From Campylobacterales bacterium (lineage in GTDB: Bacteria; Campylobacterota; Campylobacteria; Campylobacterales; QNZT01), in assembly GCA_015489185.1 (NCBI GenBank), contig WGAE01000256.1, forward strand, positions 1-14,164: a stretch of DNA of 14,164 bases. The letters are read 5' to 3'. The notes beneath the pieces are model-generated. The model was not told the origin of the DNA and did no database searches. It saw only the letters and a list, made by a program, of their open reading frames with translations. A program made the translations under genes and the position numbers. Each line of letters starts with the position of its first letter. Within the stretch, counting starts at the first letter, position 1. Of the stretch, positions 1-7,401 are shown one piece after another.

Positions 1-1
1 T

Positions 2-442
2 ATTTTTGTTGCAAACAGACATACCGCACCGACAATTACCGGTGAACTACAACCGGATACAAAGGAACCGACACTCGAACTGCTCGAATCACAACCCGAT
101 GCACCGGAACTTTCCGAAAACGATTCGGTCTGGTCACAACCTTCTCAAACAGTTCCTCAGGAAACTTCCCAAGTCGATACTTTTACCGCCAATGCCACCC
201 CTTCTATTCCCGAATCGATGACCTTCGATCAATTTACGGAGATTTTACACAGGGTCAACCCGCACTATCCCAAAGGTGCGATTACACTCGATTTGCCGAT
301 GCATTCGATCATACGCACGAAAGAGGAAAAAGCACGTTTTAAAGCTGAAATCGCCCGTACGTTTCATATGTCTGAATCGACAATCGAAAAATATATGCAA
401 AAAAATCGTTTGGTCTGGGACTGGATCAACCTCTTTCGTTAA
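2..442 (+). CDS. C-terminal part of an unrecognised protein with a P/E/T/S-rich linker
   Basis: The reading frame is open from the left edge and ends at a TAA at 440-442, so the start lies outside the window. The visible 146 residues have two parts. The first 70 or so are rich in Pro, Glu, Thr, Ser and Gln with no predicted secondary structure, as in the linker of an anchored periplasmic or surface protein. The last 70 residues, from about the Met at 218, look folded and helical. They include a stretch resembling a helix-turn-helix (ARTFHMSESTIEKYM) and end in an aromatic tail (VWDWINLFR). I do not recognise the family and infer no function. The internal ATG at 218 has no convincing ribosome binding site and the frame continues upstream of it, so I treat it as internal. 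It sits 38 bases before nadK on the same strand and may or may not be cotranscribed. Confidence 0.7.
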   Translation: MFVANRHTAPTITGELQPDTKEPTLELLESQPDAPELSENDSVWSQPSQTVPQETSQVDTFTANATPSIPESMTFDQFTEILHRVNPHYPKGAITLDLPMHSIIRTKEEKARFKAEIARTFHMSESTIEKYMQKNRLVWDWINLFR

Positions 443-480
443 TCGGGTATTAATCACAATCACTGTACAATAAACATATT

Positions 481-1380
481 ATGCACATACGCAAAAGCCA
501 CGAAAAGATTGAAAATCTCAAAACCGCCGGTCTTGTTGTCCGCCCCGATTCTCCGGAGCTTCGAAAATATTACGAGATATTGCGCGATGCCCTGAAAAAA
601 CACGGCGCGACCCTTCTGGTTGAAGAGAAAAGCGCCAGACAGTTTGGCATCGAAGGGATGCCTGCGCAGGAGATGTTTGCGCAAAGCGACTTTCTGATCT
701 CCATCGGCGGCGACGGTACACTCCTTTCTCTGAGTCGCAGAAGCTACGCCTATCATAAACCGATTTTAGGTATTCATGCAGGGAATCTCGGTTTTCTGAC
801 CGATGTCAAGCTCGATGAGATTGAAAGCTTTATCGATAAAATTTTTGCGGGTGAGTATCGTATCGATCATCGGATGGTACTGGATGTTGTATTGATGTCT
901 CAGGTCGGTAACAAATCGCTGATCGCATTCAACGATGTCGTACTTTCACGTCCGTCGATCGAGGGGATGGTCAATGTCGATGCCTATGTCACCTCATTCG
1001 AAGCCCGCATGGCAAAAAAACATCTGAACCGCTATTACGGAGACGGCGTGATCGTCTCGACACCGACCGGATCAACCGCATACAATCTCTCCGCCGGGGG
1101 TCCGATTGTCTACCCTCTGACCGAAGCGCTGATCGTCACACCGATCTGTCCCCACTCCCTGACCGAACGCCCTATCGTCCTGCCGGCAGATTTTGAAATC
1201 ACCTTTGAAAGTGAAGATGAGACGATCATCGTCGTCGACGGGCAGGATATCTACAATCTGAAGTTTTTTGACGCCATCTGTATCAAAATCGCCTCCACCG
1301 GCGTGCGGATGATCCACCGTATGGAGCGCAACTATTTCGACGTACTCAAACAAAAACTGCATTGGGGAAGCCACCATTGA
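481..1380 (+). CDS. nadK: NAD kinase
   Basis: This enzyme phosphorylates NAD to NADP in the cytoplasm using ATP (or polyphosphate in some bacteria). At 299 residues it has the usual bacterial length. The diagnostic GGDGT motif is at residues 76-80, in the context ISIGGDGTLL, and its Asp78 is the expected catalytic residue. It is followed by GIHAGNLGFLTD at about 97-108. The second conserved block, GDGVIVSTPTGSTAYNLSAGGP, starts at about residue 187, and a late DGQ lies at 253-255. The ATG start fits the family because the N-terminal extension before the first beta strand (TAGLVVRP) is short. No Shine-Dalgarno sequence precedes it, so initiation may be leaderless or depend on A/T-rich sequence. 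A weak TACAAT at 466-471 would place a transcript start almost at the ATG, but this is speculative. The stop codon overlaps the recN start (TTGA), so the two are almost certainly cotranscribed. Confidence 0.96.
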   Translation: MHIRKSHEKIENLKTAGLVVRPDSPELRKYYEILRDALKKHGATLLVEEKSARQFGIEGMPAQEMFAQSDFLISIGGDGTLLSLSRRSYAYHKPILGIHAGNLGFLTDVKLDEIESFIDKIFAGEYRIDHRMVLDVVLMSQVGNKSLIAFNDVVLSRPSIEGMVNVDAYVTSFEARMAKKHLNRYYGDGVIVSTPTGSTAYNLSAGGPIVYPLTEALIVTPICPHSLTERPIVLPADFEITFESEDETIIVVDGQDIYNLKFFDAICIKIASTGVRMIHRMERNYFDVLKQKLHWGSHH

Positions 1381-2912
1381 TCGAGCGTTTTCATATGAAA
1401 AACCATTTGTCGTTTCGGGAAGTCACACTCACTTTCGACAGTAATTTCATTGTCTTTACCGGTCCCAGCGGTGCGGGAAAATCTATTTTGATGGAAGCGA
1501 TGCTCGCACTTTTTGGACTCAAAGAGTGCGATGCGGCACATGTCGAAGCCACACTCGACGCCAAACTTGATCTCTCCGCTTACGGTATCGAAGAGGACGA
1601 CCCCAATATCTTTCGTCTTACCAAAGGAAAAGCCGCACGGTTTTTTATCAACAATCAGCAAATTTCACGTAAAAATATCCGTGAAATCTCTAAAAACTTC
1701 ATTCACTATCTTTCACTCCGGGAGATGGATGAGTTCGAAAACGAAAACCTCCTGCAGCTTCTGGATGCGGTCGCTTCCAAAAAGATGCCCGAACATACAG
1801 AACTTTTGCAAGCGTTTCATGAAAGCTATCACCGTTTCAAAGAGGTCGAAAAGGCGCTGACACAATTGCGTGAAGAGGAGCAAAAAATCGAAGAACTCAA
1901 AGAGTTCACCGCTTTTGAAATCGAAAAGATCGAAAAAATATCTCCCTCTCCCGACGAATATGAAAAGTTGATGGAACAGAAAAAAGCGCTTTCGAAAAAG
2001 GAGAAGATTGAAGCCAGTATCGAAGCGGCGTCGCAAATCTTCCAGATCACACCAAAAGTCTCCGAAGCGTTGCAACTGCTTGAAGAGGAGAGTACCTTTT
2101 TTGACGACACAATCACCCGTCTGGAGGCGATCTTCGAAAGCGCACACGAGAAACTTTCCGAACTCGAAGAGATCGATATCGAAACATTGCTGGATCGTAT
2201 CGAACAGCTCTCCGCTCTCAAACGCAAACACGGCTCCATCGAAGCCGCCCTCGAATATCTTGACGAAAAACGTAAAGAACTCGCCCGCTACGAAAATCTT
2301 TCGTTCGAAAAAGAGGAACTTGAAAAGAGATACGAAGAACTTCATGAAACGGTTCGCCAGTATGCACAACAACTCACCCGTAACCGTACCGAAGCGATCA
2401 AAACGCTGCAGGCACGTGTCGAACACTATCTGAATCTGCTCTATCTCGAAAAGATCACCTTCACACTTGCACAAAAACCGCTGGGTGAACAAGGCAGCGA
2501 TCTGGTAGAGGTGCATCTGAAAAAGACGGATCTTAAAAAGATCAGTGCGGGAGAGATGAATCGACTGCGTCTGGCAATGCTCGCGGCGGAAAACGAATTT
2601 GTCCGTTCACGCGGGGGTGTGTTGATTTTGGATGAGATCGACGCAAACGTCAGTGGAAAAGAGTCAACCAGTATCGCGACCGTTTTACGCACACTCTCTC
2701 AAAATTATCAGATTTTTGCCATCAGTCACCAGCCGCAACTCTCTTCCGAAGCGGATATGCACTTTCTGGTTTATAAGGAAAACGGTGAAAGCCGTGTCGA
2801 AGCACTCGATACCGAAGGACGTATCAAAGAGTTGTCACGTATGATCAGTGCCGAAGAGATTACCGAAGAAGCAATTTCATTCGCCAAAAGTCTGCTGGCA
2901 CGCAAAGCGTGA
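1377..2912 (+). CDS. recN: DNA repair protein RecN (SMC-like ATPase)
   Basis: RecN is a cytoplasmic SMC-type ATPase that acts at double-strand breaks during recombinational repair. From the chosen TTG the protein is 511 residues, close to campylobacterial RecN and shorter than the roughly 550-residue E. coli protein. Walker A is GPSGAGKS at residues 29-36. The middle (about 120-370) is rich in Glu, Lys and Leu and strongly helical, as expected for the coiled-coil arm. The ABC signature appears as SAGEMNR near 390, Walker B as VLILDEID near 415-422, and the switch His as ISHQPQ near 450. A TTG at 1362 is also possible. The one at 1377 is preferred because it gives the family-typical beginning (MIERFHMKNHLSF), has GGGGAAG at 1364-1370, and overlaps the nadK stop by four bases. 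The signature SAGE replaces the common SGGE. Confidence 0.94.
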   Translation: MIERFHMKNHLSFREVTLTFDSNFIVFTGPSGAGKSILMEAMLALFGLKECDAAHVEATLDAKLDLSAYGIEEDDPNIFRLTKGKAARFFINNQQISRKNIREISKNFIHYLSLREMDEFENENLLQLLDAVASKKMPEHTELLQAFHESYHRFKEVEKALTQLREEEQKIEELKEFTAFEIEKIEKISPSPDEYEKLMEQKKALSKKEKIEASIEAASQIFQITPKVSEALQLLEEESTFFDDTITRLEAIFESAHEKLSELEEIDIETLLDRIEQLSALKRKHGSIEAALEYLDEKRKELARYENLSFEKEELEKRYEELHETVRQYAQQLTRNRTEAIKTLQARVEHYLNLLYLEKITFTLAQKPLGEQGSDLVEVHLKKTDLKKISAGEMNRLRLAMLAAENEFVRSRGGVLILDEIDANVSGKESTSIATVLRTLSQNYQIFAISHQPQLSSEADMHFLVYKENGESRVEALDTEGRIKELSRMISAEEITEEAISFAKSLLARKA

Positions 2913-2919
2913 TTTCTTA

Positions 2920-2928
2920 TGTTATAAT
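2920..2928 (+). promoter_or_regulatory. Extended -10 promoter for the dodecin gene
   Basis: The sequence TGTTATAAT is a perfect extended -10 element (TG, one base, TATAAT) lying just after the recN stop. It predicts a transcript start near 2935, about 45 bases before the dodecin ATG. No TTGACA-like -35 box stands at the expected distance, which is normal for campylobacterial sigma-70 promoters. The dodecin gene is therefore probably transcribed independently of nadK-recN. Confidence 0.6.
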
Positions 2929-2980
2929 AGCAGGTATCAAACTTTTTAGAAAGCAACACCATAATTTCAAGGAGGAAACA

Positions 2981-3184
2981 ATGTCCAAAGTGGTCAAAGT
3001 AATCGAAGTGATGGCACAATCAAGCAAAAGCTGGGAAGATGCGGCACAAAAAGCCGTGACGGAAGCGTCCAAATCGGTACGTAATATCAAATCGATCTAC
3101 ATCAAAGATAAAAGTGCGAAAGTCGTCGACGGTAAAATCACCAAATATCGCATCACCGCAAAAATTTCGTTTGTGATCGAATAG
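2981..3184 (+). CDS. Dodecin family protein
   Basis: Dodecins are small proteins that assemble into hollow 12-subunit spheres, most of which store riboflavin or FMN. The 67-residue product has the family pattern: an N-terminal strand (VVKVIEVMAQS), a helix with SWEDAAQKAVTEASKSV, and two strands ending DGKITKYRITAKISF. The ATG at 2981 is chosen over the upstream open frame because AAGGAGGA (2969-2976) is an excellent ribosome binding site at the right distance and the protein then starts as the family does. Compared by memory with the Halobacterium and Thermus proteins, the residue matching the flavin-stacking Trp appears to be Ser (NIKSIYIK) and the partner Gln appears to be Arg (KYRIT). It may thus belong to the non-flavin, calcium-binding type of dodecin, but the ligand is unknown. 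It is a single-gene unit between its own promoter and a hairpin. Confidence 0.9.
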   Translation: MSKVVKVIEVMAQSSKSWEDAAQKAVTEASKSVRNIKSIYIKDKSAKVVDGKITKYRITAKISFVIE

Positions 3185-3188
3185 CGTC

Positions 3189-3212
3189 CAAAGCACGCCT
3201 CAGCGTGCTTTG
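3189..3212 (+). terminator. Perfect 10-bp hairpin after the dodecin gene
   Basis: CAAAGCACGC at 3189-3198 pairs perfectly with GCGTGCTTTG at 3203-3212 around a four-base CTCA loop, starting five bases after the dodecin stop. The position and stability suggest a transcription terminator or a 3' end stabiliser. No run of T follows (the next bases are AGACCTC), so intrinsic termination would be weak, and the call stays moderate. Confidence 0.45.
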
Positions 3213-3225
3213 AGACCTCACACAC

Positions 3226-3231
3226 TAAAAT
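3226..3231 (+). promoter_or_regulatory. Possible -10 box for tatD
   Basis: TAAAAT stands in the A/T-rich leader between the dodecin hairpin and tatD, 58 bases before the tatD ATG. The near-identical context ACTAAAAT recurs upstream of the next gene. No -35 box is visible. The call rests on one hexamer and its position only. Confidence 0.25.
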
Positions 3232-3289
3232 TATCACAAACATATCACTGCAGAACATATCACAACTTGGGCTAAAGAGGAGGGGTTTC

Positions 3290-4069
3290 ATGATTATCGA
3301 CACACATTGCCATCTCAACGACAAACGGTTCGAAAACGACCTTGAAGCGGTCATACAGCGCGCTTTCGACGCCGATGTCAAAGGGATGATCATCCCGGGT
3401 GCCGATCCATCGGAACTTCCCCGTGCCGTCGAGATTGCAGAAAAATATGACAATATCTACTTCGCCGTCGGAGTACACCCCTACGATAAAGAGGCGTTCG
3501 ACCTCTCTTATCTTGAAGAACATATCACCCACCCCAAATGTATTGCCGTCGGGGAGTGCGGGCTGGACTACTTCCGGCTTCCGAAAGAGGAGGCACAAAA
3601 AGAGGCTGACAAAGCGGCACAAAAAGAGATTTTCAGAAAGCAGATCGATCTGGCAAAACGCTACAAAAAGCCGCTGATCGTACATATTCGGGAAGCATCA
3701 AAAGATAGTCTTGACATTTTGATTGAAGAGAATGCACGTGAAGTGGGAGGTGTCCTGCACTGTTACAACGCCAGCCCGATTCTTCTGGAGCTTGACGCGC
3801 ACGGGTTCTATTACGGTATCGGCGGTGTGGTTACCTTCAAAAACGCTAAAAAACTGGTCGAAATTTTGCCCCAAATCCCACAAAACAAACTTCTGATCGA
3901 AACCGACGCCCCCTATCTCACACCACACCCGCATCGCGGTGAGCGCAACGAACCCTTCTATACGACATTAGTTGCACAGAAAATGGCGGAAATCCTGCAA
4001 ATCGATCGTAAAACACTCGAAAATATCGTTCTTGAAAACACCCGCAGACTCTTTAAAGCATTTTTTTAA
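3290..4069 (+). CDS. tatD: TatD-family metal-dependent hydrolase (DNase)
   Basis: TatD proteins are cytoplasmic TIM-barrel metal hydrolases with 3'-5' exonuclease or DNase activity linked to DNA repair and quality control. The 259-residue product has the full set of metal ligands: DTHCHL with His6 and His8 at the N-terminus, GECGLDY with Glu89, VHIREA with His132, HCYNAS with His157, and ETDAPYLTP with Asp206. Length is typical. The start is fixed by a strong AAAGAGGAGG site at 3274-3283 and by the metal motif beginning at residue 4. A 105-base gap separates it from the dodecin gene, so it probably has its own promoter. Another 79 bases separate it from the transglycosylase downstream. Whether it is TatD, YcfH or YjjV in the E. 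coli sense cannot be decided here. Confidence 0.93.
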   Translation: MIIDTHCHLNDKRFENDLEAVIQRAFDADVKGMIIPGADPSELPRAVEIAEKYDNIYFAVGVHPYDKEAFDLSYLEEHITHPKCIAVGECGLDYFRLPKEEAQKEADKAAQKEIFRKQIDLAKRYKKPLIVHIREASKDSLDILIEENAREVGGVLHCYNASPILLELDAHGFYYGIGGVVTFKNAKKLVEILPQIPQNKLLIETDAPYLTPHPHRGERNEPFYTTLVAQKMAEILQIDRKTLENIVLENTRRLFKAFF

Positions 4070-4092
4070 CAAAGCTGTAAGTACTCTTTAAC

Positions 4093-4098
4093 TAAAAT
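4093..4098 (+). promoter_or_regulatory. Possible -10 box for the envelope operon
   Basis: TAAAAT in the context ACTAAAATCG lies 51 bases before the TTG of the transglycosylase gene, in an A/T-rich leader. It resembles the hexamer before tatD. There is no clear -35 box and no clear terminator after tatD, so tatD could equally read through. This would be the head of the ten-gene operon. Confidence 0.3.
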
Positions 4099-4148
4099 CG
4101 CGAGAAAAGCAAATTATTTAATCCAAACGGCTTGAAGAAGGGATTTTA

Positions 4149-5897
4149 TTGCGTTTTATTAACATACTGTTTTGGCTGGTGATTACCTGTTTCACCACGC
4201 TCTCTCTTTCCGCAGATTCGGCTACTCTGCATATTGATCCGCAGGAAGAGATCAAAATTCTCGAGAGCCTGGATATCGATCCGCTCTTTTACAACGACGA
4301 ACACTATGTCGCACTTAAAGAAAACATTAACGCACTCAAAAAACTCTATTTTCTCAAAACCCTCAAACGCGGTAATATCTTTATGCCCAATCTGCAGGAA
4401 CTGCTTAATGAATCGGATATTCCAAACACGTTTCTCTATATGGCGATGGTCGAGTCCAAATTTCTCGCCGACAGTAAATCGCACAAACATGCGGCAGGGT
4501 TGTGGCAGTTTATGCCTGCGACGGCAAAAGTCTACAACCTCAATAAAAACCGGGAAGTAGATGAACGTCTCGATCCGATCAAATCAACCAAGGCGGCAAT
4601 CGAATATCTCAAATATCTGCACAGCCGTTTCAAAAAGTGGTATCTTGCCGCTATGGCGTATAACTGCGGTGAAGCACGTCTTGCGCAGGCACTCAGAAAA
4701 GCGGGTACGGACGATCTGGCAGTATTGCTGGATGATGAAAAAGAGTACCTTCCCAAAGAGACACGCGAATATATCAAACGTATTCTGGTTGCGGCACTTT
4801 TGGCACATGACAAAAAGATCATCAAACAAAACAACAAAAATCACCTTTTCGGCTTTTGCAGTAACAAGAAACTGACAAAACTCTACTTCAGAGGAGGTGA
4901 AAGTCTTGCAGCGATCGCCTTTAAAATCGGCGTACCGTACCAAAAACTCAAAGCGTGCAACCCGCATCTGATCAAAAACCGACTCCCCAAAGATCGTAAA
5001 ATGTACTATGTCTACCTGCCCGAAGATCTGGCGGAGAAAGCGAAAAAGCATCTCAAGGATACGGGTGAATCGTTTGTCTATTACGTTCAGCCCAACGACA
5101 CCCTCTTTCTGATCAGCAAACGGTTTAACATTAAACTTTCGGCGCTTCGCGAACTCAATCCCCATTTGGCAAAACACAAGGTACTCAAAATCGGTATGCC
5201 GTTAACAATTCTGGGCAAACCGCCCAAAGATCTGCCCAAAAAGAGCCTGCAAAAAGAGAAGGAGAAGTATAAAATCATCACCTATACCACACAAAAACGC
5301 ACGTCACTCTATGAGATAAGCCTCAAATTCAACAACAAATTTTCCACACTCAAAAAACTCAATCCGAATATCGGCAAACGTATTCCGGCCGGAACCAAAC
5401 TCAAAGTCGTCGTCACCGAAGAGAAAAACGCAACCGAAAAGATGCCCAAAGTCGCATTCAAAACCAAACCCATTCTCGAAAAGAATACCACTGCCGTCAC
5501 TACTGCCAAAGAGACAAACCGAACAGCGTCAAATCATTCTGAGACGAACAAAACAACGGTTGCAGCAAAACAACCTGAAACGAATGAAACTCTAAAAACA
5601 AATCGTCATGAAGCAAATGTCACGCTGACAAAAGCGGCAAACACGGCACAAAAAAGAGCATCAAAAGAGAATCAAACCGTGTCACACACCGGCTTGAAAA
5701 CATCAGAAAAACCGGTACGATTCCGTTACCGTACCGTTACCTACCGGATCGAAGAGGGTGACTATCTGGAAAAAATCGCGATGAAACTGCACATGAAGAA
5801 AAAAGAGATGTTACGTCCGGGAAATATTCTGATTCTGAAAATCAAAGAGGCGGTGGTACCTCAGGACAATCGTACAAAAACCGCTGTACAGGAGTAG
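4149..5897 (+). CDS. Membrane-bound lytic transglycosylase with LysM repeats (MltD-like)
   Basis: The 582-residue product should cut peptidoglycan strands in the periplasm to anhydro-muropeptides. It starts with a hydrophobic signal or anchor (residues 4-21, no lipobox Cys). A transglycosylase SLT domain follows at about 85-220, with catalytic Glu102 in MAMVESKF, then AAGLWQFMPATA (115-126) and MAYNCGEAR (169-177). Three LysM-like repeats lie at about 243-290, 308-355 and 374-423, and a fourth, weaker one at 526-566. Between repeats three and four is a Thr/Asn/Lys/Glu-rich linker (425-525) containing six E-x-N-x-T sequons. The TTG start is supported by GAAGAAGGGA at 4134-4143 and the signal sequence directly after it; there is no in-frame ATG near. 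It begins the tightly packed operon, six bases before rlpA. It corresponds in position to the secreted transglycosylase of Campylobacter (Cj0645, from memory). MltD is a family-level label, not a proven orthologue. Confidence 0.9.
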   Translation: MRFINILFWLVITCFTTLSLSADSATLHIDPQEEIKILESLDIDPLFYNDEHYVALKENINALKKLYFLKTLKRGNIFMPNLQELLNESDIPNTFLYMAMVESKFLADSKSHKHAAGLWQFMPATAKVYNLNKNREVDERLDPIKSTKAAIEYLKYLHSRFKKWYLAAMAYNCGEARLAQALRKAGTDDLAVLLDDEKEYLPKETREYIKRILVAALLAHDKKIIKQNNKNHLFGFCSNKKLTKLYFRGGESLAAIAFKIGVPYQKLKACNPHLIKNRLPKDRKMYYVYLPEDLAEKAKKHLKDTGESFVYYVQPNDTLFLISKRFNIKLSALRELNPHLAKHKVLKIGMPLTILGKPPKDLPKKSLQKEKEKYKIITYTTQKRTSLYEISLKFNNKFSTLKKLNPNIGKRIPAGTKLKVVVTEEKNATEKMPKVAFKTKPILEKNTTAVTTAKETNRTASNHSETNKTTVAAKQPETNETLKTNRHEANVTLTKAANTAQKRASKENQTVSHTGLKTSEKPVRFRYRTVTYRIEEGDYLEKIAMKLHMKKKEMLRPGNILILKIKEAVVPQDNRTKTAVQE

Positions 5898-5903
5898 CAC
5901 TTC

Positions 5904-6827
5904 ATGAAACGGAACCTGCTTGTAGGAACGCTACTTGGCATCTGGTTTGCGGGGTGCAGCAATCACAACCCCTTCGTACCTGAAGATGATTACGTATATA
6001 CTGCTTCTCCCGTTCCCGCAGTGCAGGAGCCTATCACCAGCAAAGCGATGTACCGTGCGACGATGAAGCCCTATTGCGTCAACGGGGTAACCTACTACCC
6101 GATCGCCGCGAAAGTGGGACAGAAATTTTACGGTATTGCAAGCTGGTACGGTCCAAACTTTCACGGCGGACAGACCTCTAACGGCGAATATTACGATATG
6201 TACGCTCTGACCGCGGCACACAAAACCCTTCCGATCAATACGATGGTTAAAGTAACCAATCTGCAAAACGGCAAAAGTACGATCGTACGCATCAACGACC
6301 GCGGCCCCTTCGTCCCAAATCGTATCATCGATCTCTCCTATCAGGCGGCACAGGAGATCGGGCTGATCAAACACGGTACCGCAAAAGTGGAACTGGAGGT
6401 CGTCTCTCTTGATCAAACTGCAAACCGCTACGTACACAAAGCGCCCGTGACACTTTCTAGTCCCGTCACTGTATCGGATGTACATAAAAGAGACGAAAAA
6501 GCTGCAATCGCTCCGTTTAGCGAAGTACCGATACCCACTCCCCCCGCAAAAACCGCCGCGAACCTCTCACATATCACAACAGCTTCCACACCGCAAACAG
6601 GCGGTTACGCCGTACAGATCGCTTCATTCAGCGAAAAAGCGAAAGCACTCGCTTTTAAACAAAGATGCTATAATGTTGCAGCGGGGCATACAATTCGCAT
6701 CAGAGAGAAAAAAATCGCACAAAAGCCGATATATACAATACTCATCGGCACGTTTCGTACCCGTGACGATGCAAAAGCGTATATGAAACGCTACGGTTAC
6801 CGCGATGCCTTCATCGTAAAGGATTGA
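5904..6827 (+). CDS. rlpA: RlpA-like septal ring lytic transglycosylase, lipoprotein with SPOR domain
   Basis: RlpA is an outer-membrane lipoprotein that, in Pseudomonas, cleaves glycan strands stripped of stem peptides. The 307-residue product starts with a lipoprotein signal ending FAGC, which predicts a lipidated Cys18. Phe in the lipobox is unusual, but the pattern is otherwise good. The double-psi beta-barrel runs from about 75 to 167, with ASWYGPNFHGGQTSNGE, AAHKTLP and NDRGPF. By comparison with the Pseudomonas enzyme, Glu95, His106 and Asp132 would be the catalytic residues. A Pro/Thr/Ala-rich linker (about 180-230) leads to a C-terminal SPOR domain (233-305; YAVQIASF and YTILIGTF), which in known cases binds denuded glycan at division sites. 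AGGAG at 5890-5894 supports the ATG. It follows the transglycosylase by six bases, so two wall-cutting enzymes are coexpressed. hisB begins one base after its stop. Confidence 0.92.
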   Translation: MKRNLLVGTLLGIWFAGCSNHNPFVPEDDYVYTASPVPAVQEPITSKAMYRATMKPYCVNGVTYYPIAAKVGQKFYGIASWYGPNFHGGQTSNGEYYDMYALTAAHKTLPINTMVKVTNLQNGKSTIVRINDRGPFVPNRIIDLSYQAAQEIGLIKHGTAKVELEVVSLDQTANRYVHKAPVTLSSPVTVSDVHKRDEKAAIAPFSEVPIPTPPAKTAANLSHITTASTPQTGGYAVQIASFSEKAKALAFKQRCYNVAAGHTIRIREKKIAQKPIYTILIGTFRTRDDAKAYMKRYGYRDAFIVKD

Positions 6828-6828
6828 A

Positions 6829-7401
6829 ATGACAACCATCGAACGCAATACCAAAGAGACCCGTATCCGGGCGACACTCGAAGTCTACGGCACGGGCAAA
6901 AATGCCATCAGCACGCAAATCGGTTTTTTCGACCATATGCTCGAAGCGCTGAGCAAACATGGACTGCTCGATCTGGAACTTGAGTGTAAAGGCGATATCC
7001 ATATCGATTTTCACCACAGCGTTGAAGATACGGGCATTGTGATCGGTCAGGCACTTAAAAAGGAGATCTTTCCGATCGCCAATGTCGAACGTTACGGTGA
7101 GGCGACTGTCGTGATGGACGAAGCGGCGGTCAACACCGCCCTGGATCTGAGCAACCGTCCGTTTGTTTATTTTGAACTGCCCGTCACCGACAAAATCGGC
7201 GATTTTGATGCGGAACTGGTTGAAGAGTTCTTCAGAGCGCTCTGTTTTAACGCCGGCATTACCGCACATATCGTCTGCCTGCGCGGCAAGAACAGACACC
7301 ATATTGTCGAGGCGGCATTCAAGTCCTTTGCGGTTGCACTGCGAAGAGCAGTTGCCAAAAACGAACGCATCGGCGTACCGAGTACGAAAGGCGTCCTGTG
7401 A
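6829..7401 (+). CDS. hisB: Imidazoleglycerol-phosphate dehydratase
   Basis: This enzyme dehydrates imidazole glycerol phosphate to imidazole acetol phosphate in histidine synthesis, using two manganese ions per active site. The 190-residue length matches the stand-alone dehydratase, with no phosphatase domain fused as in E. coli. Metal-binding motifs are present: GFFDHML (31-38), HIDFHHSVEDTG (58-69, with His62, His63 and Glu66) and NRHHIVEAAFKSFA (155-168). The ATG is one base after the rlpA stop and is preceded by AAAGGA inside rlpA. It is the only histidine gene in view, isolated within an envelope operon, so histidine synthesis genes are probably dispersed in this genome. Its stop overlaps the kdsC start by four bases (GTGA), which implies translational coupling to the Kdo pathway gene. 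Confidence 0.96.
   Translation: MTTIERNTKETRIRATLEVYGTGKNAISTQIGFFDHMLEALSKHGLLDLELECKGDIHIDFHHSVEDTGIVIGQALKKEIFPIANVERYGEATVVMDEAAVNTALDLSNRPFVYFELPVTDKIGDFDAELVEEFFRALCFNAGITAHIVCLRGKNRHHIVEAAFKSFAVALRRAVAKNERIGVPSTKGVL

Noticed and set aside
218..442. A separate 74-codon gene starting at the ATG at 218
   Set aside because: The same frame is open to the window edge with a sensible linker composition, and there is no good ribosome binding site before 218, so it is the end of a longer gene.
1713..2516. Long minus-strand open frame (267 codons) opposite recN
   Set aside because: It is the mirror of a Glu/Lys-rich coiled-coil coding region, which naturally lacks stops on the other strand. 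Its product is Phe/Leu/Cys-rich without any recognisable domain, and it has no ribosome binding site.
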